A stretch of 45,000 nt of DNA from Mesostigma viride. Its lineage: Eukaryota; Streptophyta; Mesostigmatophyceae; Mesostigmatales; Mesostigmataceae. The position numbers and the translations under genes were made by a program. The notes below the pieces were generated by a model, which was not told where the DNA came from, did no database searches, and saw only the letters and a program-made list of their open reading frames with translations. Below are positions 12,001 to 20,863 of the stretch, piece by piece (positions within the stretch are counted from its first letter, which is position 1; the number at the start of each line of letters is the position of its first letter). The stretch covers positions 282,501-327,500 of the forward strand of contig RPFO01000225.1 in the NCBI GenBank assembly GCA_009746045.1, given 5' to 3'.

Positions 12001-15000
12001 AAAGTTAGCGCTTTTCAACGGAGTGGTGCGCAGGAGACATTTGCAATTGAAGGATGTTGATAGCCAGGCAAATAGCCGAGGGACTGAGGGTAAAGACTGA
12101 GGGTGATGTTCTGCTGATCCCATGCCATGCTGACTCGGTGGCGCACAAGTTTCCCATCTTACGCACTTCGGTGCTCGTGCGCCCATTGTCACCTACCGCA
12201 CACATGCGCACGTGCTCACATGCTCGCTGTGTGGCCGTGCGCCACATGCCTGTGCGCCCACCCCACCCCGGTGCCCCTTCTTGCGTCCGCAGGCGCGTAT
12301 CGCCCGTCTTGAGGCGGACGTGCGTGAGCTGACGCTCGAGCGCGACGAGCTGATGGAGGAGAACGAGCAGCTGCATATGGAGATCAAGGTGAACACGCAG
12401 GACGTGCGCGGGTACAAGGAGAGCCTGGCCAACGGGGGGCCGCTGCCGCCGGGGGTGGTCGCCCTCATGGCCACCCCCGCGAGTGGGGAAAAAGGGGCCA
12501 CCCCGCGCGCTGACTCGGCCCTTAATGGCAGCAACTACATGAACGGGAGCGTGCACCACGAGGCCAACGGGTTCGGAGAGATGAACGGGATGGAGTACTC
12601 GATCGAGAGCGGGGGCACCCCCGCGTCTCCGCACACCCCCGGCTCGCCAGGTGGCGCCGCGGGGCACGTCCTCTCGCCCGAGGTTCGCGAGTTCAAGGTG
12701 AAAGCGGCGCTGGCTAGCCGCGTGAGGCTCTTGGAGAAGAAGCTCGCGCGGACCGAGGGCAGACTGAGGAAGTATAGGGAGCAGGGAGGGGGCGCGGGGG
12801 CTCGGCCGCCATCGGCGCGCCCCCGTCTCGCGGCGAGCAAGTCCATGCGGGCGAACGGACGGGGCAGTGGGCGTGAGGGTGCGGTGGGGGAGGTTGCGGA
12901 TGCGGTGACGTCGTCGCAGGGGGCGCAAGGGGCCAGTTTGGAGAAGCGGCGCATCGTGGAGCTGGAGATGGAGTGTGCGGCGATGATAAAGAAGGTCAAG
13001 AAGCTGGAGACGGAGGTGGGTGGGGAACGCAGGGTTCAGGGTGGACAAGAGGGAGGGTTTGGAGGTCGGATGGGAGCATGGGGTGAGGCTGAAGAAGGTC
13101 AAGAAGCTGGAGACCGCGGAGAGGATGGATGAGGCAGGGAAGGGAGGGGGGGGGGGGGGGGCGCAGGGGAACAGTCATGATCCAGTACAGTCATTCACAC
13201 CTTAAGCGGGGCGCGCCAGATGATTTGGGTCAAGGCGTTTATGACTGTAGGGGCAGGTGGGTCCAAGTAGGTGCAGTGGCATCGATGGAAGAAGAGGTCA
13301 GAGGTCACGGGGAAGGCGGAGGATGATGGCAAGGGTGGTGGTGGAGGAGAACATGTGGGAGATGGGTGGCAAACATGGTAAGGGGGGTGGTCCATTGCTG
13401 GACAACGTCAGGTGGTGGTTGGGTGGGTTGGGCTGCAGGCGCCATCGGACGGGTCGCAGAGGCAAGCTGCCAAAGATGGGGGATATGTGTGGTGACTCAC
13501 TAGCGCAGGCATTCGTGCACGCTGCACTGGATATAATTCATCTGGTGACAACGATGATGATTGTGAAGATTCATGACGTTCATAATGCTGCCACGTTTGC
13601 CTGCGACGGTGCTTCTCCCCTCCCCCAGATCGCCGAAGGCACAGCGTTCGAGGAGGCGGCTGCCAGGGAACGGCTCACCGCGGCCGAGCGCAAGAAAGAG
13701 GCCCAGAAGGTCAAGGCGATGGAGGATCGGATCGCGGAGCTGGAGGCAGCGGAGGCGGCACACGGGCGCCAGCTGGCGGCGGTGGAGAGCGAGCGCGACG
13801 TGGCGCGACGGGACGCGGCGGCCGTGCGCGCGGAGCTGGACGCCATCCGCGCCGAGGAAGAGGCCATGAAGGCGGCAGGGGGGACAACGGCGGAGATGGA
13901 GGCTGCCACAAGGGAGATACGGCTGCAGATGAAGGCGCTGGAGGAGGTGTACAAGAAGGAGGTAAGAGAGGGGGCAGGGGGGAGGGGAAGAAGGTGTGCA
14001 AGGAGGTATGGGGGGGTTAGGAAAGGAACTGGGCCAATTAATGGTCTGATGTTCATGATGTAAAGACAAACGACGTTGTGGCTCTTTTGGCGTGGCATGT
14101 AGCCAGGCCTTGGACGATAGGCCCCCCCCACGGTGACATATAACCGGCCAACAAGCGGGGTGTAGCGTGCACTTGTTGGGTTCATCGCATGGGCGCATTT
14201 AGAACTATGCGCTGCTGCTTCCTTTGCGGCCCCCCAACATGTTAGTGGTGATCTCCCCTGACATGCAGAGATGGGTGTTTTACTCATTTATGCCCGTGGT
14301 TCATCTATCTTGGCGTGCAGAAGGGAAGCAGTGACCGATTTGGCTGACGGGGAATGCAACTAATTCAATTGCTCGGCCCTCCTTGCCCCCTCCTCCAGGT
14401 CACCCTGCGCAAGAAGCTGTACAATCAGATCCAGGACATGAAGGGCAAGATCCGCGTCTACTGCCGCGTGCGGCCCATCAGCAAGACCGAGAGCGCGCGC
14501 GGCAACTTCACCGTCGTCAGCTCCGTGGACGAGTTCTCCATCGACGTGGCTGTCAAGGGGACGGATGGCAAGGTGGTGCCAAAGTCCTTCCAGTTTGACC
14601 AGGTGGGTGGGGATGGATACTGCCCTTTGAGTAAGGCTGGGAAAGTGGTGTATCATACCATGGAGGTACGGATATGTGGCGTATTATAGTGGCACTCCAT
14701 ATTGACATACCATATTGATATGTGGCATACCATTAAATTATATTAAATTAAATTATAACATGCCTCCCATACCATAGTGGCATACCATAGTGACATACCA
14801 TATTGGCATTCCCTATTGCCATACCGTATTGATATGTGGCATGGCACCTGGCAGCCCTGCACCACCAGCCACTGCCATCCCCTGCGCTTCTGGCCTTCCC
14901 TTGCTTGCTGATCGCGTATCGATCGGCTCACCCACCACCAAGGTTTCTTTCCAAGCTGCCTTTTGCTTTTGCTGTGGGGGGCTGCTGCACACTGCGCTTT

Positions 15001-18000
15001 GATAGTAGTACTCTCGGTGGAACTGAAACATTGTCATGCCTTTGATACCCCGTGAATTCGCATGAAAACTGAAACTGCCACGGACGCACTTGTACGCCTG
15101 GCGGCGCAACCGCAGGTGTTCATGCCGGATGCGGCGCAGGAGGCCGTGTTTGAGAACGTGAAGTTCCTCTGCCAGTCGGCCGTCGACGGCTTCAACGTGT
15201 GCATCTTCGCGTATGGCCAGACCGGCAGCGGCAAGGTGAGGCGCGCACCTACTGCATGACTTGGCCGGTTCTTATGTACGGAGACTCACATACCTTGGAT
15301 GCCCGCCCATGGGCAAAAAAGGACAAGGATGCGTGGCCAAGGGCGAAAGCTACCCATGGGCAGCGAGCAGGAGTGTGGTAGCAGACAGCTAGGTCAGGCT
15401 GACCAGGGCTTGGGTCAGGTTGGCGGCCGTGGGACGGATTTCGACACCCCAGCCGTCGCTGGCAACAAAAGCAAGCATCATTACGCCACATCATCACGCT
15501 ACGTGCAAGATACCTAAGACCTAGCTTTGTCCTGGTGGCATCTAGGTTTGTGCCTGTGTTGATGTTCGCATGATTGTGTTACCCTGATAATAGTAATACT
15601 TCCCATCCCAAGGCCTCCTTCACAGGCAACGGGATAGACATGAGTTCATTGCGTTGTCTGGGCTGTTCCTCACACACCCATACCGCTGCTGCTCTTGGGT
15701 CATCTTCTCTTCATTCCCCCCCCCCACCTCGCCTGCCCCCCTCCCCGTTCCCTGCAGACTTTCACCATGGCGGGCACCCCGCAGATGCCCGGCATCCAGA
15801 ACCGAGCGATCAGCGAGATTTTCTCCCTCATCGAGGTGGGGACATACATAGACTACTACGTATGGATATACTAAATAGGCTATATGTGTGTGCGTGTGTG
15901 TGGAGTACACGTGTTGGTGTAATGATCGGAAAAGAGATGCTTGTCGCTCATCAAGTTTGGGGTTGGCTGGGTGGTGGGTGTGGAGGGACGGATAACCTCG
16001 GAGTAGCGGAGGCATAACCATGGATGCAGAGGCACTCGTTGAGGTACGCAATGGTTGGGTAAGAAGGGGGGCACATCGATATAGGTAACAGGGGGGTCGA
16101 GGACGGACGGCTGTGTCGCTCGGTTGCAATTGGCAGCGTTGGCACTTTGTGGCGTGCGCGTACACCCGCAGCTCCCACAAGGTTACCTTGTACAGCACAC
16201 GCCACGTGCTGGCGTTGACCCACCTGTTCGGTTCGCATCGCTTATATATATTGGTTCTTATGTATATTGGTTCGCACCGCTTATGTATGTTGGTTCGAGC
16301 TAACCTTATGTATATTGGTTCGCACCGCTTATGTATGTTGGTTCGAGCTAACCTTACGTACATTGGTTCGCATCGCTTATGTATGTTGGTTCGAGCTAAC
16401 CTTATGTATATTGGTTCGCACCGCTTATGTATGTTGGTTCGAGCTAACCTTATGTATATTGGTTTGCACCGCTTATGTATGTTGGTTCGAGCTAACCTTA
16501 CGTATATTGGTTCGCACCGCTTATGTATGTTGGTTCGAGCTAACCTTATGTATATTGGTTCGCACCGCTTATGTATGTTGGTTCGAGCTAACCTTATGTA
16601 TATTGGTTCGCACCGCTTATGTATGTTGGTTCGAGCTAACCGATATCATTTGTACTTATCCCAAATAGTTGCCGTGTGACCACCATGTCCCCCCCCCCCC
16701 CCCCCCCCCCCCCTCCCCCGATACTCATTTTACCTCCCCCACAACTCCCCCCTTGCACAGCAAAACTCGGCCTCCCTCGCAGTGACCGTGAAGCTGTACA
16801 TGCTGGAGCTGTACAACGACAACCTGATGGACCTGCTGCTGCCCGCATCGGTCAAGGACCGCCCCAAGCTGGACCTCAAGAAGGACGAGCGCACAGGGCT
16901 GATGACTGTCGCCGGCGCGGTCGTGGTCGAGTGCAAGTAAGTGCTGGGGGGTGGCCGTCCGCCAATCAACGGCATGGAATAGGCCAGGTTCTGTGAGCAT
17001 CTCGCTAAAGCTGGCATTCGCTTTTATTGTTCTTCCCACCCTGCTTCCAGTCTCCTTGCCTTTTTCTCGTCTTCCTGTCCGACAGTCGTTTTGGATACCG
17101 TGTGTCTTGCGAGTGCTCCCGCACACGGCCTTCTTCCGGTTCGTTGTCTGCTCCTAGCCCACCGCATTGCTCGACAAGCGGGTACCGTGCATGCCGCGCC
17201 TGGCCACTTCCACAGGCACACTCCTTGGTGCTACGGAGAGTGTGCACTGCCGGGATGTGGAAATGGTGCCATACGATGGGCAACAATGGGTTAGTGTGTA
17301 GCTGGCAACGGGCATCCAGCTCACCCATCCTACTGCCTCGGTTTTCTTGTTGACGCCTTGTTTCTTTTCCGTAGCTGCTGGATCCACTGGCCCAAATCAA
17401 GACACGGCTTTAGCATGACACAAGCCTGTTTCTCCAGAACTGTGATCGTGTCGTGACTCTGTGATTCCCACATGCACCATGCACTCATGCAACATGAACT
17501 CATGTGGCTGTGTGTGTCATTGCGCTTGTGTGTGTCGGTGCGTTTGCGTGTGTCGGTGCGTGTGTGTGTGTCTGTGCGCTTGTGGGTGTCTGTGCGCGTG
17601 TATGCGTTTCCCGTTTGCCGTGACCGTCGGTGGGCGAGCGCAGGACCGAGTTTGACGTGCGCAGCGCCATCGAGCAGGGCACTGCCAACCGTCACACAGC
17701 CGCCACACTGATGAACGCGGAGAGCTCCCGCTCGCACCTTGTCTTCACGCTGCTCATGGAGGTAGGCGGGCGTGTGCACGCATGGCAGTGCCCACAAGGG
17801 AACCGATATAGCACGGTGAAGGTTTGGTTCGATATTGCCACGGTGAATGAAAACAAAGCCAGTGGAGCATGGCGAATTCCCTTAACAGGTCTCGTCACTC
17901 CGAATATGTCATGCCAAGTAGCGGGGCATGTGCAGCGCTCTGTCTCTAAGGGCCAAGGCCCGTCAGGGCCACTTCCTTTTTCCAAAATTGTTTTCCCGCC

Positions 18001-19537
18001 CCGAGCTGTCACACGCACTGCTTGGACCGATTGCGGACCGACATGTATAGACAACTTTCATCCGCCGGATGGCATGCGCGCTCACTGCTGATGAGGCGTG
18101 GTGCTGATGAGACATCCTTGCACGATGAATGCACACGTGTCCCATGCTGGCCTCCTGTGCTTGCCAGTCACCAGTCAATCCACACTTTCATGAGCTGGGG
18201 GCTCCTGTCAAATTTCCCCACGAAGTTGCAATCGACATTGATGAGTAAAGGATGGCTCCGCATCCTGGCATGGCACTGTGTTTCTTCTATTGTTATAGTA
18301 TTATACAGTTATACTACATACATTGACTTAAGAATATACTAAACACAATGTGTTACATGTATCTACCAAATACATTGTGTGCGATGCCTGTCGGACACTC
18401 CTGGCCCGCCCTGCGCCAGACGGAGAACAAGAAGACCGGCGCGCGCTCGGTCGGCAAGCTGTCCCTGGTCGACCTGGCAGGGAGCGAGCGCCTGGCCAAG
18501 ACGGGCGCGGAGGGCGACCGGCTCAAGGAGGCGCAGAGCATCAACAAGTCGCTGTCCGCGCTGGGCAACGTGATCGCGGCACTCTCTACCAACGCGGCGC
18601 ACGTACCCTATCGCGACAGCAAGCTCACGCTGCTCATGAGCGACTCGCTGGGGGGCAACGCCAAGACGCTCATGTTCGTCAACGTGTCTCCGGTGGACTA
18701 CAACACGGATGAGACGGTGCGTGGTGGAATCTCCTGTTGGAGGGTGGGGGGGGGGGAGAGAAATTGCGGGGGCGGGGCTGTTTATGTGTTAGGGGGAGAA
18801 AGGGGACCAGGGCCGGGAGGACGTGCTTGGCTTTGTGTGGTTGTTGCCACAAGAGCGCATACTTTTGGGGGGGGCGTATCATGCTTGTTTGAACGAGTTT
18901 TGGCGTTTTTTCTTCTTGGATCCTAGATCAGGCCAAATGGCATGGGGGTGATAGGGGGGTTCTATTGAGGTGTACGAATACGTCGGGGCTATTTTAGGAC
19001 AATTCCAGGAAAGTGCGCTGTTGTACATGCTGAGCACAGAAGGGGTCCTTCACTCACCCTGAAGTAAGTAAGTAAGCAAGCAAGCAAGTAAGTAAGTAGG
19101 AGTGTTAGTACTTTCGTGCCATGCGCGAGAGCATGTCATGGAGGCATGTGCTAATCTCTTCATCAAAGACTGTGTGTCTACGAAGGTGGGCCTGGCAGCA
19201 TTGCGACATCTCTCGTCCTAGAGCTGTCCACTTCTCTGGGCGCCTGTGGACGCCTAACATTCACATGCTGACCTGGGTAACAACATATTCCACCCAGCTA
19301 AAGTTTTCGGTGGCATCTTTTGCTGTTTCGGGGACGGGATTCCGGCTCCTCTACCATCCTTTGGGTTGGTGTTTTGTGTTGCGACAGATCAACTCGCTGA
19401 TGTACGCGTCGCGTGTCAAGCTCATCACCAACAAGGCAGAGAAGAACACAGACAACAAGGAGGTGCAGAGCTTAAAGTTGGTTATTGCAGCACAGAGGGA
19501 AGCCATGGAGAAAGCAGGCATTCCTCCTATTTATTGA
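2..19537 (+). CDS. Giant kinesin-14 with C-terminal KCBP-type motor, 5' partial
   Basis: Eighteen exons joined by GT-AG splicing: 2-2432, 2793-2995, 4554-4700, 5199-5341, 5751-6003, 6798-8468, 9334-9623, 10216-10468, 11341-11556, 12293-13015, 13629-13961, 14399-14602, 15116-15235, 15758-15835, 16761-16936, 17644-17761, 18420-18716, 19388-19537 (TGA). Phases agree at every junction and the total, 7806 nt, is exactly 2602 codons. The frame is open to the left edge, so the true start lies upstream. Residues 1 to about 328 are low-complexity Pro/Gly/Ser. About 329-2221 are mostly heptad-rich coiled coil (Ala/Glu/Arg/Gln) with disordered inserts in exons 6 and 10. The motor follows. Kinesin-14 motors are usually minus-end-directed microtubule motors, and a C-terminal motor after a coiled coil is their hallmark. 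The closest family I recognise is the plant and algal calmodulin-binding kinesin KCBP. Its usual N-terminal MyTH4-FERM module is not in this window; it may lie upstream or be absent. Exon edges are my inference and need RNA support. Confidence 0.86.
3215..3382. repeat. 56-bp tandem repeat, three copies, intron 2
   Basis: The unit begins CTCCTCTTCC and starts at 3215, 3271 and 3327, an exact 56-bp spacing with few mismatches. It lies in the 1558-bp second intron of the kinesin gene. No coding potential is seen. Confidence 0.9.
3514..3785. repeat. 40-bp tandem repeat, about seven copies, intron 2
   Basis: The repeated unit contains GAGTAAAGTTGCCAGTGTTA followed by CGTTTGTCAGCTATGC. Copies in the middle are nearly identical and the rightmost ones are more diverged. 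It sits just downstream of the 56-bp array in the same kinesin intron. Confidence 0.88.
3920..4069. mobile_element. 150-bp MITE-like foldback element in intron 2
   Basis: Two arms of about 46 bp (3920-3965 and 4024-4069) are imperfect inverted complements, beginning AGTTCGGTTAATATTGTGC. The ends are flanked directly by GGTGT at 3915-3919 and 4070-4074, a 5-bp target-site duplication. The centre also has a short inverted stem (CCAGCGA/TCGCTGG). This matches a miniature inverted-repeat transposable element. It carries no gene, so it would depend on a transposase elsewhere. I cannot name the superfamily from a 5-bp duplication alone. Confidence 0.8.
4844..4977. repeat. 67-bp tandem duplication in intron 3
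   Basis: Two copies start GCCCGTGGATAGAATAGGTT at 4844 and 4911. Each contains shorter internal repeats of the type TGCCTATA. It lies in the third kinesin intron. Confidence 0.85.
8471..8886. repeat. 36-bp minisatellite, 11 copies plus a partial one, intron 6
   Basis: The unit contains GTTGCAGGGCAACCATGACA followed by GCATATGRGAYGTA. The array begins two bases after the exon 6 donor (CAG|GTGGGATG), so the first copy overlaps the 5' splice site. Because 36 is a multiple of three, frames stay open on both strands, which creates spurious reading frames with a 12-residue period. There are no variable spacers, so this is not a CRISPR array. Confidence 0.93.
9671..9805. repeat. 49-bp tandem repeat carrying donor-like sequence, intron 7
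   Basis: Units begin GTGAGGGGTGGGGGCAGCAG at 9690, 9739 and 9788 (exact 49-bp period, third copy partial), with a partial unit before them. The start of each unit, CCG|GTGAGG, resembles the real exon 7 donor CAG|GTGAGG at 9624. Confidence 0.88.
10454..10785. repeat. Decayed copies of the exon 8 donor region, intron 8
   Basis: The exon 8 end reads AAGAAGATGGCG|GTGGGTGGG. Similar blocks recur in the intron near 10608 (AAAAGATGGCGGTGCGTGGG), 10668 (AGAAGATGGTGTGG), 10706 (ATAAGATGGCGGTGCTGTGG) and 10767 (CAGAAGATGGCCGTGCGG). Spacing is irregular. They look like old tandem duplications of the exon-intron boundary. Confidence 0.7.
11308..11340 (+). promoter_or_regulatory. Poly-C polypyrimidine tract and 3' splice site of intron 8
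   Basis: About 24 consecutive C, a single T and further C lead into CAG at 11338-11340. Comparable long C runs precede the acceptors of exon 15 (16687-16719) and exon 14 (15717-15757). The tracts are almost free of T, which is unusual for a polypyrimidine tract. Confidence 0.65.
11530..11823 (+). repeat. In-phase copies of the exon 9 end inside intron 9
   Basis: The exon 9 end (ATGGAGAAGGAGCGGGAGGA, from 11530) is followed by the donor at 11557. Diverged copies start at 11665, 11734 and 11794. The offsets of 135, 69 and 60 bp are all multiples of three, and the exon 9 frame stays open to 11926. The copies translate as [20 protein letters not shown] and [11 protein letters not shown] against the exon's MEKEREDFE. 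The first two keep a GT after the repeated block. Confidence 0.8.
12988..13117. repeat. Duplicated exon 10 end in intron 10
   Basis: The block GAAGGTCAAGAAGCTGGAGA that closes exon 10 (12991) recurs perfectly at 13094. The 103-bp offset is not a multiple of three. The second copy lacks the donor GT and is followed by CCGCGGAG. Confidence 0.85.
14734..14767 (-). mobile_element. 34-bp LINE 3'-end stub in intron 12
   Basis: The sequence TAAATTAAATTATAACATGC with TCC after it is the same 3' terminus seen at 19990, 34890 and 37190. It is flanked by CATACCAT at 14726-14733 and 14768-14775. The surrounding intron has other CATACCAT-like repeats, so the duplication is not fully diagnostic. If real it is a LINE insertion truncated to its last few dozen bases. 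Confidence 0.5.
16226..16640. repeat. 48-bp minisatellite, about eight copies, intron 14
   Basis: The unit joins two related halves, CTTATGTATATTGGTTCGCA and CCGCTTATGTATGTTGGTTC, then GAGCTAAC. The length is a multiple of three, so a spurious reading frame with a 16-residue period runs through it. No evidence of coding use: it is bounded by kinesin exons 14 and 15 and ends upstream of a poly-C acceptor. Confidence 0.92.
17500..17600. repeat. TG-rich low-complexity stretch, intron 15
   Basis: Irregular repeats of TGTGTGTC, GGTGCGTTTG and related words lie about 40 bp upstream of the exon 16 acceptor at 17642-17643. Nothing else is seen in the 707-bp intron. Confidence 0.7.
19055..19165. mobile_element. 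Dispersed AAGT-tailed repeat, copy 1, last kinesin intron
   Basis: A run of AAGTAAGTAAGC-type tetranucleotides is followed by a box with TACTTTCGTGCCATGCGCGA and GGCATG, then CTAATCTC. Related copies are at about 19862-19960, 33868-33955 and, inverted, 37785-37865. The simple tail with a shared body suggests a SINE or a 5'-truncated retroelement. No polymerase III boxes were established. Confidence 0.5.
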
Positions 19538-19861
19538 CAAGTCTACACACTTATGTTTGAGGCATGGGGGCTTGTGCAATCCCTCCATATTTATTCATTC
19601 TTTAGGGGCTTTGTCTTGAACGCCGTTGGGCTATTTTTATATGTACTTTGTGCAGGGCTGAACATTCATTTATGCTGTGAAATCTCAGCAAGCTTATCTA
19701 ATGGGGCATTATCAGCTCATGTGACGATGTTATACTGTCTGTCTCTCCAGATTTCTTGGCTGCACTGGTGAATTAATTAGTCAATTCATTGAAAGCACGT
19801 AGACTGCGTCACGTGGGTAACAATTAAGGAGCTCGCCTTCAACCCTTATGCACAATGAGAA

Positions 19862-19960
19862 GGATCGAGTAAGTAAGTAGGCAGGCAAGTATTTGCGTGT
19901 CATGCGCATATAGGCATGCCACGGAGTACTATACTAATCTCATTAGAAAAGTCATTACAC
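19862..19960. mobile_element. Dispersed AAGT-tailed repeat, copy 2
   Basis: It starts with AAGTAAGTAGGCAGGCAAGT and continues through CGTGTCATGCGCATA, GGCATGCCACGGAGTACTAT and CTAATCTCATTAGAAAAG. This is the clearest copy of the family and the reference for the other three. It lies about 325 bp beyond the kinesin stop codon. The stretch 19538-19861 shows no gene. Confidence 0.6.
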
Positions 19961-19989
19961 AAAAGTGTAGACAAACAGACAAATATTGT

Positions 19990-20470
19990 CTGCATCATTA
20001 AATTAAATTAAATTAAATTATAACATGCCTCCGTGGGGAGGTCATGTAGCACATATTTCATGATGGATGGGGTGGAGGAAGCCGCGTGATCGAACTATCC
20101 TAACTCTATCTAGAAAATCCTAACTGCACTACTCATCAAAACGCCTCCTCCGCTTGGGGGGAGGTGGCTTGCCCACAGGGTCGGGCGTGTGTGCCTTGAC
20201 AATCTTCTTCCACCGCGTCTTGTCCTGCATGGCAGTCCAAAGACGGGAGAGAGAGTGGATGCGGTGCTCAAACTGGGCTGGGACCACGAGGTCGTCCAGC
20301 AGCATCTGAACGTAGTTGGTGACAGGTTTCCCTACCCTTTTGGGAATGTCCTTGGGGCCAGGCCAGGTCAGAATGTGCCGCCCTGGCTGTCCAAGCCGCT
20401 GGGGGCCGGCCAGACCAAGGGTGACCATGTCGACCTGGCTGGTGCGTGCATCATGCCCCAACCATATCAA
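19990..20470 (-). pseudogene. 5'-truncated LINE: ORF2 C-terminus and 3' end
   Basis: On the minus strand the frame 20470-20129 encodes about 113 residues. It starts WLGHDAR, passes a GxPGRHILTWPGPKD segment and ends RLWTAMQDKTRWKKIV plus a basic tail (KPPPPKRRRRFDE). This layout (WLGH, then a Gly/Arg/Pro-rich basic segment, then a Trp-rich helix ending W..IV) is the usual C-terminus of non-LTR reverse transcriptase polyproteins. No reverse transcriptase domain is present, so the copy is 5' truncated. The 3' end is a (TTTAA)n tail on the sense strand. Related 3' ends lie at 14734, 34890, 37190 and, inverted, about 37507. Confidence 0.7.
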
Positions 20471-20863
20471 GGAGACAACCAGCGCAGGCCAGAAATATCA
20501 AGGAGACAAGAAATCATATCAAGGAGGCCAGAAATATAGTCACTGGATGGGAATAAAGGACCTTGGAGGCATAGGCCGCGATGTCCACGAGCCACGAGCG
20601 GACATGGCTGACAGCATCCGGAGCTCAGATCGAACTTTTGCGTCTGAGAACCAGAATCAGTCAGATCATGCACTTGCAACTGATGTATCTTTTCTAGGCG
20701 CATCTGCTACTATTGGCTGTGTCTCGAGCCACGAGCCGCGAGGTAGCCATGGCTGACAGCGGAGCTCATAACTTTCACGTTTGGGCACCAAATTCGGCCG
20801 TGAATATCACAATCGCTTCATCTTCCTAAGACACACACGCTGATATAATTTTCCGAAGCTATT
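20471..20863. repeat. Rearranged repeat fragments between LINE and ORF1-like element
   Basis: The box ATATCAAGGAGACAA with CAGGCCAGAAAT occurs in full and then in two shortened copies to about 20536. Further right, two copies of a block with GCCACGAGC and ATGGCTGACAGC occur near 20588 and 20730. No gene is seen. Confidence 0.55.

Larger units (their letters stand above)
14399..19537 (+). other. Kinesin motor domain and C-terminal tail (exons 12-18)
   Basis: Numbering is from the window edge. Exon 12 opens with the neck and first strand ([12 protein letters not shown]), the pattern typical of kinesin-14. The P-loop GQTGSGKT is at about 2323-2330 and is split by the intron between exons 13 and 14 (K|T). 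Switch I NAESSRSH is at about 2438-2445 and switch II DLAGSE at about 2471-2476. Exon 17 also carries [12 protein letters not shown] and [15 protein letters not shown]. All nucleotide-binding residues look intact, so an active ATPase is expected. The last exon has the KCBP-like YASRV segment followed by a basic helix ([14 protein letters not shown]...), which lines up with the neck-mimic and calmodulin-binding region of KCBP. The protein then stops (AGIPPIY) before the acidic segment that follows in plant KCBP. Retention of calmodulin regulation is therefore uncertain. Confidence 0.85.

Noticed and set aside
16113-16679. 188-codon frame with a repeated [11 protein letters not shown] motif
   Set aside because: It is the 48-bp minisatellite of intron 14. 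The length is a multiple of three, and both flanks are clear kinesin exons.
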